Shown piece after piece: positions 18,993-27,847 of a DNA stretch of 27,847 nt. Numbering within the stretch: position 1 is the first letter of the stretch; the number at the start of each line of letters is the position of its first letter. The stretch lies in contig JAPEVC010000334.1 in NCBI GenBank assembly GCA_027946555.1, positions 1 to 27,847 on the forward strand, given 5' to 3'. The notes beneath the pieces are model-generated. The model ran no database searches and was not told the DNA's origin. It was given only the letters and a program-made list of their open reading frames with translations. Origin of the DNA: Gnomoniopsis sp. IMI 355080 (taxonomy: Eukaryota; Ascomycota; Sordariomycetes; Diaporthales; Gnomoniaceae). The position numbers were made by a program, and so were the translations under genes.

Positions 18993-20318
18993 CTAAAACA
19001 TACCAAGAAATGCAGCAACCCTTCGCACACAGTTGGACAACAACCCTAAAACGGAGGTCTCCTCAGAGGCTTCTGGGCCATACCAACACGGTAACTCAAT
19101 TCCATCCTCGTTATAGCATACTTGCCCAATCTTGATGGCTTCAGTCATGATTTCCTCATACTCATAGATTTCCACTTCCATCACAGGCTTCTGTTCCGCA
19201 GGCGTACATACGGCGGCGATGGCATGCTGAAAGCATGTTCTCAAGGCTTGCCAGATCAGTACGATCAGATTTTCATTGCTGCTGAGATACATCAAAACAA
19301 TAGAAGTAGGATGAGCCAGTAACTGGTAAGCTTTTGTCGCCTGCTCGAACGGGACGACAGCGAGGTTGCTCGCGACGCCCATGAGCCACGGACGAGCGTT
19401 TGTATGTAAGTCTTGACTTATTAACTGGACAGCGGTGGGTGGATAATCGGCGGAAGATCCGAGCTGAGAGACTGCGTTGTGCGGGTTGAGATGAGTGGTG
19501 GAAAGGGGGGTCGCATTTAGTACATGTCTAACACCGACCGCCACGAAACCAGCCATTACACCAAGCGTTACGAGTGATGAGAAAGCGAATGGAACGAGGA
19601 GGCGGTGCGTTTGAATATTGCCCACAAGTGTTTGACCGCGGCGGTAGATCGATCGAGCAGGAGTCACTGTCAAGAGCCTTGTCCAGTCGCTTGCGCAGAC
19701 CATCGCGGGTTCAATATAGCGTCGCCAACAAAAGGGTCCAAGGGCAACTGCCAGTAGGCAGATGCCGTAGACGGTGAGGGCGAGGAGGGCGGTGCCGACA
19801 AGCGCGGGATGTGGTGGTGGGCTGCCAGATACGTGACCTAGCAAGAAGAAGACCCGGACGGTGACGCCAGTCACGATGAGCGCTTTTCCGAGGGGCAACT
19901 TGCTGCCAACCGCAAGATCGACGAGATCCCTGACAAGCCCGCGAGCCGCGCCGTTCCAGCCGGCGAGGTAGAGGGCACCCGCATGGCGGATGATTGAGAA
20001 CCAGAAGACGGCGAGAGTGATGCGGACGAGAGTGAGTATGTCATCGAGGAATGGGTTGCCTAGGGTCATGAATTCCACAGTGTCTCTTGTCAGAAGGAGG
20101 AGGAAGCAGTAAGCGAGTGCGTATGTGATCCATTTCCTTAAGCTGAAGTTGTAACATGGTGGTGGTGTATTTTGGAAACAGTACCGGTAGATGGGTATTG
20201 CGAGGGGTGCGAATAATGTGAAGATGGAGTGGAATTGTTGTTGGCCGTACTGGAAGCTGATATTTGTCGCGTACCAGACGACATTGAGTATGGTGTTCAA
20301 GGTGAGATGGTCGATCAT
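18993..20318 (-). CDS. Orphan multi-pass membrane protein
   Basis: A single uninterrupted frame of 441 residues from an ATG at 20318. About six membrane segments are visible: roughly 29-48 (HSIFTLFAPLAIPIYRYCF), 63-77, 90-118 (LDDILTLVRITLAVFWFSII), 146-162, 172-197 (ALVGTALLALTVYGICLLAV) and 239-262 (LLVPFAFSSLVTLGVMAGFV). A hydrophilic region follows, then a possible further hydrophobic piece at about 335-355 (SIVLMYLSSNENLIVLIWQ). The C-terminal part is acidic (EVEIYEYEEIMTEAIKIGQ). I recognise no family or motif, so no function is offered. Length, lack of stops and a coherent membrane pattern support a real gene. It faces RPN3 convergently. Confidence 0.68.
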   Translation of the reverse strand: MIDHLTLNTILNVVWYATNISFQYGQQQFHSIFTLFAPLAIPIYRYCFQNTPPPCYNFSLRKWITYALAYCFLLLLTRDTVEFMTLGNPFLDDILTLVRITLAVFWFSIIRHAGALYLAGWNGAARGLVRDLVDLAVGSKLPLGKALIVTGVTVRVFFLLGHVSGSPPPHPALVGTALLALTVYGICLLAVALGPFCWRRYIEPAMVCASDWTRLLTVTPARSIYRRGQTLVGNIQTHRLLVPFAFSSLVTLGVMAGFVAVGVRHVLNATPLSTTHLNPHNAVSQLGSSADYPPTAVQLISQDLHTNARPWLMGVASNLAVVPFEQATKAYQLLAHPTSIVLMYLSSNENLIVLIWQALRTCFQHAIAAVCTPAEQKPVMEVEIYEYEEIMTEAIKIGQVCYNEDGIELPCWYGPEASEETSVLGLLSNCVRRVAAFLGMF

Positions 20319-22901
20319 TTGATTTTGTTTGAGTGAAGGAAAGAAAAAGGAGAAAAAGCAATGTAATTCTGGGGAGATGTTGACGGCGAGCTGAAGCCTG
20401 GGTATTCAAGAATTGTGTCACTTGTCTGTTTTAATATCTTGCAAGTGTGATTGCTTTTCGGAATTTGAGTGAGAAGAGATTTGTTCCGCAGCAAATACCC
20501 AATTGTCAGTCTAATAGTAGCTGATACAACTAGACTATGTAGAACAGATTTGTTTCAACTGTCTTGGCCGGTGAGTCTTTGTGTTGAAGCAACTGAGCCA
20601 TTCAACCACAATGGCTTGTATCAGCTATATTAGCATCCCAGGCTTCGAAACAAAGACTTATCAATATATAGACTTCTTGTGTTGTATTGTAGAGGATGCC
20701 AGACAGTACTTGGATCAAGTGATTCTTATGTCTACCTATATTGAAACTCATTTTGATATTCATCTTTGGCTTGACACAAAGCAAAAATTTCTATTCCTAG
20801 TAAATGTAAGCGCCAGTGAAATTATAATGTATAGCCAAATAGCTGTCATGGCTAACAAAGCAACCTTGCATAGAAAGCGGTTGAGCCATTCTGCTTTGTG
20901 CCCTACGAGACAGCAAGTCTCATTTCTACGTTTGTTGCGATGCTTTGTTCACTTTCTTGGTGGCAGTACAGTTCCGTAATTCGTCCGGGTGACCGGGTCA
21001 GGACAAAAGCGCAGACTTCTTTACACCGTCTGAGCAGTTGACCAATTGAGCTCTACACACAGCAGAGAATGCTATACGAAATTCATCCACCCTAGCTCCG
21101 GCAAGAAAGACTCTGGCCTTGACCTCTGGACCCAATTACTCAGTAGCTCTGACCATCGAAGATCACCTTACGTAGATAGCCTGCTTTGTTGCCTGAGAGA
21201 CAAGGGACAATCCCAGCCTGAATCTGCCAACAGCATCTGGAGCAAAGGAACGAGTAATTACGGCGCTAATAATTTATGCAAACAACCTGAAATGAGACGG
21301 CACAGGAGGTCAGGGCTGTAGTGCCGGCCATGTGTGCGCTTCGTGCGGATGCGATTGCTGGGCAGCAGGACAGCTAGGCAGGTCTGGATGATGAGTGATG
21401 AATTCCCGGTAATGGACCGTCAAGAAGGAGGACCCTTGGCGATGATCCATGGACATAAATAAAATAGGCTTCTTATATGGGTGGTGATATGACAGGGGAT
21501 CCAGCCAGGACGAATTCCCGGATGACATGTACTCCATATGTCAGCCCTGCCTCAATTCGCTTGTTGATGATCTTTCTTGTCTTGCAGGTGTGGACTCCAA
21601 TGCGGGTCCGAACAAATCATTATTCAACGAGAAGAAAATAAAGTCTTTAAGCTTAGGATGCAGCTCATTCGGAAAGTAAACAAACCTACCGCGTCCCGAG
21701 CAATTGGATCAATTGTGGACGGCCGGCCTGTCAAGTAAGAAGTACCCTTTCCTTTTAGGCGTGTCCACCTGCAAGAGAGAGGACCTGACGTCGGCAGGGT
21801 TAGGGAACCCGCCTCCGGATTTCCAGGGGACCCACAGTTGGGGAGGCTGGGAAGACCCCAAGACAGGGGTCTGGTTGGCTCCTACGTCATGCAGGAACGC
21901 CTAGTTTTGTAGATCCCGCATGCGCTAAGCCCAATATGGGACTGTTGCTCTCGCAACGCTGAGGCTTGTTTACCTCCTTCTCATCAGCTTCAGCCAGCTC
22001 TTGTTGTCAACGGTCACCGAGCCATTGGTCGCTTTGGCTATGTATACGGACGTACATAGTATACGGCTCTGCTGCTGTTAACAGTAGCGAATAAAATTCT
22101 TAACAATCTTGGACTCTACTGAAGTACGTCCGTACTCGTCGAAACCTGCCAAGGAGAAAAAGACTCGAACAAGGTGTACGTGTGAATATTCTCAGTAAAA
22201 TAAAATAAATCGGTGGCGCAGGTTTGGGCGTCTGACACCGGTACCAACCACACATGGAGTGAACAGAAACTTGTATCCACTTTCCTTTTCGCTGCACAGC
22301 ATGACGCTGCCAGTCGGTTTCCCAGCCATCCACAATACTCGACTCCACAAATCCCACGCCGACGTGCACTAAGGTTTGTACGAGAACACAGCAACAACCA
22401 GCTCAGGAAGCGCAACACGCAAACCTGCATCTGCATCTGCATTCCTCCCTCTACTCTCTTCTCCTACTCATCCAAAAAGAACAGACTCGACTTTTTAGCA
22501 TTCCACCTGCATTCTAGTCTCACATCTCTACATTGCCACAAGCTCAACTCACCCAACCCATCTAGGCGTGTACGTACACATTCTCGAGCAACAAACATTC
22601 CAAACGGCTCAGTGCTTTCCGCTGTACTGTCACTCGTTCCCCTCTCTCAAAACATACTACCGCCACGAACTGCCACGAGGCTCTCTTCATTCCAGTCACA
22701 CCTCGCTCCGCGTGACCATCCATCACCGCGTCTCCACAGCTACAAGGCCGCCTTGGACTACCAACATCCCGAGTTGCGCTGCAGGGCGCTTCGTCGTCCC
22801 ACCGATTCTCCACGGAGGTCGGGTTTGGGAAACAACAGACAATCGAAGGAAGCGGTTGTCGACGCTGAGGATACGAACGAGACACCGCAATCATTTCCGG
22901 A
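20319..22901. other. Gene desert and FIG1 leader (2.6 kb)
   Basis: The left part is the divergent promoter side of the membrane-protein gene. The middle (20500-21700) is AT-rich and carries several tRNA-like fragments but no intact tRNA. At 22045-22134 there is an inverted repeat. From about 22200 to 22900 the sequence is C/A-rich and open in one frame for over 200 codons, but that frame starts with GTG, is low in complexity and overlaps the first FIG1 exon in another frame; it is best read as the 5' leader of FIG1. Confidence 0.5.
22045..22134. repeat. Inverted repeat with 11-bp perfect arms
   Basis: TACGGACGTAC at 22045-22055 is matched by its reverse complement GTACGTCCGTA at 22124-22134. 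Between them lies a near-palindrome, GCTGCTGTTAACAGTAGC at 22071-22088 (one mismatched pair), and GTATAC occurs on either side of the left arm. The two symmetric structures do not share a centre. It could be a small MITE-like remnant or a hairpin; no target-site duplication is obvious. Confidence 0.6.
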
Positions 22902-23913
22902 ATGGCACAATTCAGGACAGGATGGGCCCGTATGTTTTTACCCTTTTCTTGCTACCGAGAGTCGACAACATTCCTAGCACACCAATTCTGAGAGAAACAC
23001 GCTAACATCATGTCTCAGGGTTCGTGCCGTTCTTGGGATACCATCATGTGTTGATGATATTGATAGCAATCGCTATTATCCTGCTATGTAAGTCACCCAA
23101 AGACACTTGGCACCTGTAGATGACCTTGTTCTAACAACTACCTCTCTTCCAGCACTACTACTCGCAGGCTGTTCCTCCTCGAGTCCTTTAATACCCGACA
23201 TCTTCCTCCTCTCTCTCTACTACGACAATTACACACCGCATCCCGACACTGCACAGGTCAATTACGCCGTCTACTCTGAGATCCAGAGCATCGCAGGTGA
23301 TGCACGCCTACAAGCCCGTGTGGGCTACTTTGGCATCTGCATCAATCCGGATGGCGGCTCTTGGCTGTGTTCCAACAATGCTACCGCGTTGGCCCAAGAG
23401 GTCAGCGTCGACCAGGACCCGCTCAACCTGATCTGGTTGGCGAGCCAGTTTAAGGATATGGTTGTGTTTCCCTACCTGATGTACGTTGCTTCCTGCTCCT
23501 CTCCTCCCCCACTTCTGATCCACGTCTAATAAACCCGCAGCATCATTGCCATCATCTTTGCCTTCGTCTGCTTCCTCCTTCTCGCGACCTTCCCAGGCTG
23601 GCACGAGGAAGAAGACAGTGTCGGCTCCGAGCGCGAAGTGAAACCCTTCCCATCCCGGCCCGTCTCACAGGTCGCCCTCGCCATCATCTTCATCAGCTCC
23701 ATTTTCGTGCTGGTCTCAGTGCTGTGGCAGCACACGGCGTCCGTGGCAGCAAGTACAATTGCAGAAGACTTTGGCAATGGAGCGGTCAAGTCTGGTGTTG
23801 GTACTAGTGCCATGGTGCTGGGTTGGTTCTCATTCACACTATTGATTATTGTGACGATCGGTTTGTTGGTCATGATATTGAGCATACGTGTCTTGAGCCA
23901 GTTGGCGGACTAA
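22902..23913 (+). CDS. FIG1: Fig1-family calcium regulator/membrane fusion protein
   Basis: Four exons, 22902-22929, 23019-23087, 23153-23480 and 23541-23913, with introns of 89, 65, 65-range and 60 bp length class and consistent phases (1, 1, 2), give 265 residues. The first exon has only 28 bases. The product starts MAQFRTGWARFVPFLGYHH, followed by the first membrane segment (20-38, LMILIAIAIILLSLLLAG). The lumenal or extracellular loop carries the Fig1 signature: G90-Y-F-G-I-C95 and G101-S-W-L-C105-S. Three further membrane segments lie at about 139-158, 186-204 and 231-257. Between them are ATFPGWHEEED and REVKPFPSRPVSQVALA. Fig1 proteins are claudin-like; in yeast and several filamentous fungi they assist calcium influx and cell fusion during mating and affect hyphal and sexual development. 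The gene faces the anoctamin convergently. Confidence 0.92.
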
Positions 23914-25447
23914 GAGTGAGGGGAGCTGAGACGGAATAAGAACGATGGACTCTGTTACGAAGGAAATGACTATAAGGGATGCACTACCAGAGGGATTTGT
24001 CGGCTTGGATGAGATTACGAGATGATGGCTCTGCCACCACCGATCTCACGGACACTCATCAGCACGGGATACGCCGCGACGAGTATAAACGGGCACGAGG
24101 CATGACGACGAACTCGACGACGGAGAAGGAAAAAGGCTGAACAGGCTTTTCAGCCGCGCAATGGAGCTCGGCCGGACATCGAAAGGACGGGAATCAGAAG
24201 GAATACAAGCACACCAGCTTTGATCTTCCGCCAAACTCCTCACCTCCCTCGCCTCTTCCCAATACCATAAGCCATCAAGCGACCGACTCGTCGGCGCCAC
24301 TTAAAAATACCAACAACATCAATAACAACGTGCATTTGGAAAACCGGAGTTCAATTTCATCCACTGAAGGGGGGTGGATAGGCATGGTTAGCATGCAAGG
24401 CAGCCAATTTGATTTTTTTCGTGCAGAACGCGGAAGAGGGCAACAATAGGTGTCCACTCAGAAAAACCACATGGTGTGGATCTGCACCTACTTTCTGTTC
24501 TGTGTTTAATTAATTCGACATATGGGACTCTTTTTTTTCTTGTTCTTCTCTCTATAAGGCAGCCGGGGGGGGGTACAAACCTAGCAAAGCAGTTGTCTAT
24601 AGATCATAGGATAGAGAAAGGTGGGCAGGAAAGCGAGCACTTGATCCACGGATCGAGACTAGGGATAGGAATGTAATACCATTCATCATCTGCATCTTCC
24701 AGGCGGTTATGCACTTTAGCAATATTGCTCGTCGTCTCTCGATTCGAAGTGAGCAAGGTGGTCGGGATGTCTTCTTACTGCGCCTGATGATGCACGGCCG
24801 CCGACTTGCTCTCGACACGTTCATGCTGATCAACCATTACAGTGTTTGTTGGAAGACATGAACACGACACGGTGAACTTCTTTCGGCAAATTTCCGATGT
24901 TCCATGGATTAATTCGCTTTCCCTGAAATGCTCGAGATACCTACTCGCTAACGCGCCAATACTTTGACTTGCTTTGACTGTCGACCACGACAATAACCCA
25001 GCACCTTGAACGAACTCGCAGCATCACCATGCGCAAAAAGGCTTCTCGAACGACTCCGCGAGACGTTGTGTAGCTGAGGCAGACGAGATAGCAAAGAAGG
25101 TTGTGGAAGCGGATGGCGCATCTAAGCACCTAGCCAAGCTACAACAATACCAATGCCAATGCCTACGCCCGCGGACTTTTTGTCATGAGTAAAGGAGAGC
25201 GGAGATATGAGGGTTGTCTCCTCGCAAGGCATGATAATGGCGTGGGGTCCCATAGGAAGAAGGCCCTGAGGGTCATATTCCTAAGGAGAATAGTGGGGCC
25301 TAGGGCCAGGAGAGGATGGTCTGGTGGAAGAAGAGGAGGAAGATACGTCGTATTCTCCACCGGATCTTGTCAGGTCGCGGTCAGATGTATCGCATGGTGG
25401 TGGACTGCGTGGGCCTCATGGCTCCTCCTCCTGCTCCTCCTGGGGTA
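23914..25447. other. Convergent intergenic region between FIG1 and anoctamin (1.5 kb)
   Basis: Both neighbours end here. I see homopolymer runs (T8 tracts near 24413 and 24530, G9 near 24565) but no convincing gene on either strand. Frames above 60 codons start with non-ATG codons or look random. A short ATG frame at 25028 (MRKKASRTTPRDVV) stops after 14 codons. The 1.5 kb is long for two fungal 3' UTRs, so a non-coding transcript cannot be excluded. Confidence 0.45.
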
Positions 25448-27847
25448 TCAGTCCCTCTTGGACGCATCCGCTTCCTGGTCGGCCTTTAGGCCCCTGATCA
25501 AGGCAAGTCCCATCTCCCTGCTGCTATCCTGATTTCCCTTCTGCTGCCAAAAGCAATCCTCATCGTCGTCGTCGTTCTCGTGACCGCCGTCGCCCTGTGG
25601 CGGAAAAGCTCGCTCCGCGTTGACACTATACAGCGCCTCACGAACTTTACTCTGCACTTCCAACCCATCCAGGTACTTTTTCCGAAACGCAAATATCGTA
25701 GCCTTCTCCCTCCGCACCTGCTCACTTCCAATGCGGCGCAACAAGGCGCCGACCGCGACCCTCATCAGCAGGTATAGGTGCTCGCTCACAAACACCGTCA
25801 CGAGCAGGCGCATCCAGCCCCCGTAGCCTCCTATTACTACCATGGCGCCGCCACCGCCGTCGCTATCGCGGCTGCTGCTGCCAAATAGGTGCACGATGGC
25901 CGCGGTCGAGATACTGCCCAGCCACGTGAGCACATCCAGTGCGGCGACCCATGGGCCAATGCCCTCTGTGCGGACCGGTGCGGGGCGCTGGTGCTGCGTG
26001 CACAGCTTGAGGAAGTCGGACCGCAACTCGACCCAGTTGTTGATCAGGAAGCCGACCGACACGAGCGGCCATACGGGTGAGAAGAGCGCGAGGTAGCCGA
26101 ATTGGATTACCATCTCGGAGATGTCGTCCTGGACGTTGTACACCTCGAGCGTAGCTTGTTCTCGGACACTTCCCACCAGTGCCGCGGGGCCGCCTCCGCC
26201 GCTGTTGTTGATTTTGCTGTCTTGTTTCAGATCCTCGATGGCGATGGTCGTATTGTAATTATTATTGTTGTCGCTCTTGGTCCTCTGGTGGGCGTGATGG
26301 AGGCGGCGGTTGGATTGATACGTGCGCCACCACGTGCGGAGTTTGAGCTTGATGAGAGGCAGGGCCATTTCTTCAAACATGTCCGAGAGCTGGCCCGTGA
26401 CGGTGAGTGCGATGACTTCGTTGCGGAGGCGGTCGGGGTCCGGGCTGAAGTGGTCGTCCAAATGGGCGTCGTGGCCGATTGTGTTGCGGAGCAGATGACG
26501 GATCTGGGGCACGACGGCTGGAGAGGAAGGTGTTAGCAGCTACAGAAGGAAAGGTAATATATGTATATGATGATACGTCTCCCTTGTGTATCTCCGTCTG
26601 AAGCGAGAACTCCAGTTTATGGAGAGGGCCACCATAGGACTCTCTAGGCATATCAAAGACTCTTGTACTCCATCGAGAAGGAGCTGAACAGAGGAATACC
26701 AATGAAATCTGACTTACTGTCACCAAGCGGGATATATACAAAGGCGGTGAGCAAAATGGGCAGATAGTTTGCAATAAAAGCGAGAACAAAGCGCTTTTGT
26801 GTGAGTGAGATATCAAAGTTGTCCTGCGTGCGATGATTCTCAAACTCGGCAAGACTCTCCGTCACGTCTTCGAGGAAGGTGTTGATATACGGCAGACATA
26901 TGGCCAGCATGACAGTGGGAAGATACTCCTGCAGAGAATGGTCAGAGACTCACACCCTTTGCTCATCTTCCGGGGGGGGGGGGGTCCAGCCAGCGGTAGA
27001 AGAAAAGAAAAGAAAAGACAAGGCTTACCAGGTACGACTTGTACGGCCCCTCATATGCCTCCGAAATCAGCGTCTCCAGCGTAAACACCAACGCAATAAT
27101 CGACCCCAGCACCACCAACGCCACTCCAAAAAACGGAACCTGCACCGTCTGCCGCAACAACGACTTCCACTTGGGATAATAATGCTGCGTCCGCCCCGCC
27201 GCATCCACGACCGTCTTCTCATACCGAAACCGCGGCCGATTCACTTTCAGCGAGCCCACACCCTTCACATGCCATCGCATACTCAAGTCCGCCTGTTGAA
27301 TCTTCCAATACTCCAAAAATACCGTACACCCCAACAGCGTCACGATCGCATACACAAGGCTGAAGGGAGGGAGGCGACACAACCACGCCAACACGCCCGT
27401 GATGGCGGGGAAGAAGAGAAAGAGGAAATAGGTCTGCATAAAAGCAAAGTAAAACGCTACTTTGGACCCAAACAGGTCGCGGATCTGGTCGAGGTCGTCT
27501 TTGCGTAGCAGGAGGCGCTTGCTCAGATGGACGAGCAGTCGGCGGTTGGCGGCTTGGTTGTGGATGGGGAAAATGGATTTGACGTGCTTCCAGGGCCCAT
27601 ACCCGGGGGTGATGCCTGCGCCGCCTAGGTCTTTGGACCAGTTGACGAGGTGGTAGACGGAGAGGATGTATTCGGCTTCAAAGGCACCCGGGAGCTGCTC
27701 ATGATGATTGCCATCGTCGCCTGTGGTGGTAGGTTGTGTGGGGGTGATGGCCCAGAGCCAATCTTTCACTCTTTTGGTGGTGGAAGTTGTGAGAAACTTG
27801 GTTCGCAAAGAAAAAAACCAAGGTAGTTGTGGAGGAGGAGAGGGAGG
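25448..27847 (-). CDS. Anoctamin/TMEM16 (Ist2-like) membrane protein, N-terminus beyond window
   Basis: Exons in transcript order are (27847)-27029, 26928-26718 and 26517-25448, with introns of 100 bp (phase 0) and 200 bp (phase 1); 699 residues are in the window and the start codon lies beyond the edge. Recognisable anoctamin blocks are RVKDWLWAI, AEYILSVYHLVNWSKDLGGA, DLDQIRDLFGSKVAFYFAF, LAEFENHRTQDNFDISLTQK, RFVLAFIANYLPILLTAFVY, VYNVQDDISEMVIQFGYLAL and NNWVELRSDFLKLC. Acidic residues of the calcium sites are seen: D and E four apart in QLSDMFEEM, D and E three apart in DDISE, and E and D four apart in ELRSD. Fungal members are calcium-activated lipid scramblases or ER-plasma-membrane tethers. 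A low-complexity Asn/Gly-rich loop (about 26290-26190) lies before the DDISE helix. The C-terminus is short and ends in a charged, non-membrane tail. Confidence 0.92.
26972..26984. repeat. G13 homopolymer (C13 on transcript) inside anoctamin intron
   Basis: Thirteen consecutive G bases lie inside the 100-bp intron 26929-27028, next to three AAAAG units at about 27001-27017. On the transcript this is a pyrimidine tract of TTTTC units followed by C13, upstream of a CTGAC branch-like site and the CTCTGCAG acceptor. Confidence 0.9.

Noticed and set aside
20581..20979. 132-codon plus-strand frame in the gene desert
   Set aside because: It begins with TTG, has no domain or coding bias, and overlaps AT-rich sequence with tRNA-like fragments.
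20982..21060. Possible tRNA gene on the minus strand
   Set aside because: D-arm and anticodon-stem resemblances exist, but the acceptor ends do not pair, the anticodon loop is too long and the T-arm consensus is missing.
21799..21807. GGGTTAGGG, resembling the telomere repeat
   Set aside because: Less than two units; expected by chance and flanked by ordinary sequence.
22213..22977. 254-codon plus-strand frame before and over the first FIG1 exon
   Set aside because: It begins with GTG, is Ser/His/Arg/Pro-rich low-complexity sequence, and is out of frame with the well-supported FIG1 exons; best seen as open leader sequence.
1..27847. A secondary-metabolite or other functional gene cluster
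   Set aside because: No synthase, transporter, cytochrome P450 or pathway regulator is present; the genes belong to unrelated core processes.

Overview
The window is nuclear DNA of a filamentous ascomycete (Pezizomycotina; a Dothideomycete-like origin is only a guess). The grounds are protein-coding genes interrupted by short GT-AG introns (53-100 bp, one of 200 bp), CTNAC-type branch sites, pyrimidine-rich leaders, mixed gene orientation without operons, and gene families typical of this group (Sld2, Spc34, Fig1, anoctamin). I find no rRNA, intact tRNA, CRISPR array or recognisable transposon ORF.

Layout, left to right: the 3' part of SLD2 (+, up to 1367); a five-exon gene (-, 2002-4193) for a platelet-activating-factor-acetylhydrolase-like protein that has lost its nucleophile and ends in a long acidic tail with DDEL; a TOPORS-like RING protein (-, 4702-5928); a FrnE/DsbA-like thioredoxin-fold protein (+, 6513-7277); DASH subunit SPC34 (-, 7419-8236); a disordered acidic protein of unknown role (+, 10442-11377); TFIID/SAGA subunit TAF12 (+, 12851-14912); proteasome lid subunit RPN3 (+, 16303-18197); an orphan multi-pass membrane protein (-, 18993-20318); FIG1 (+, 22902-23913); and most of a TMEM16/anoctamin (-, 25448 to the window end).

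Most genes are conserved housekeeping genes that happen to be neighbours (replication initiation, kinetochore-microtubule attachment, basal transcription, proteolysis, membrane calcium/lipid biology). I see no biosynthetic cluster, defence island or mobile element. Exon structures were built by hand from splice signals, reading phase and family resemblance; every junction given keeps the frame.

The best candidate for something undescribed is the 2002-4193 gene: a shortened alpha/beta-hydrolase with Gly in place of the catalytic Ser, fused to a Cys/His/Asp-rich segment and an aspartate-rich C-terminus ending in a possible ER-retrieval signal. Secondary points are an Asp at a RING zinc-ligand position, alternative starts of the FrnE-like protein around a TATA element, an 11-bp tandem repeat upstream of SPC34, and tRNA-like fragments and an inverted repeat in the 20.3-22.9 kb gene desert.
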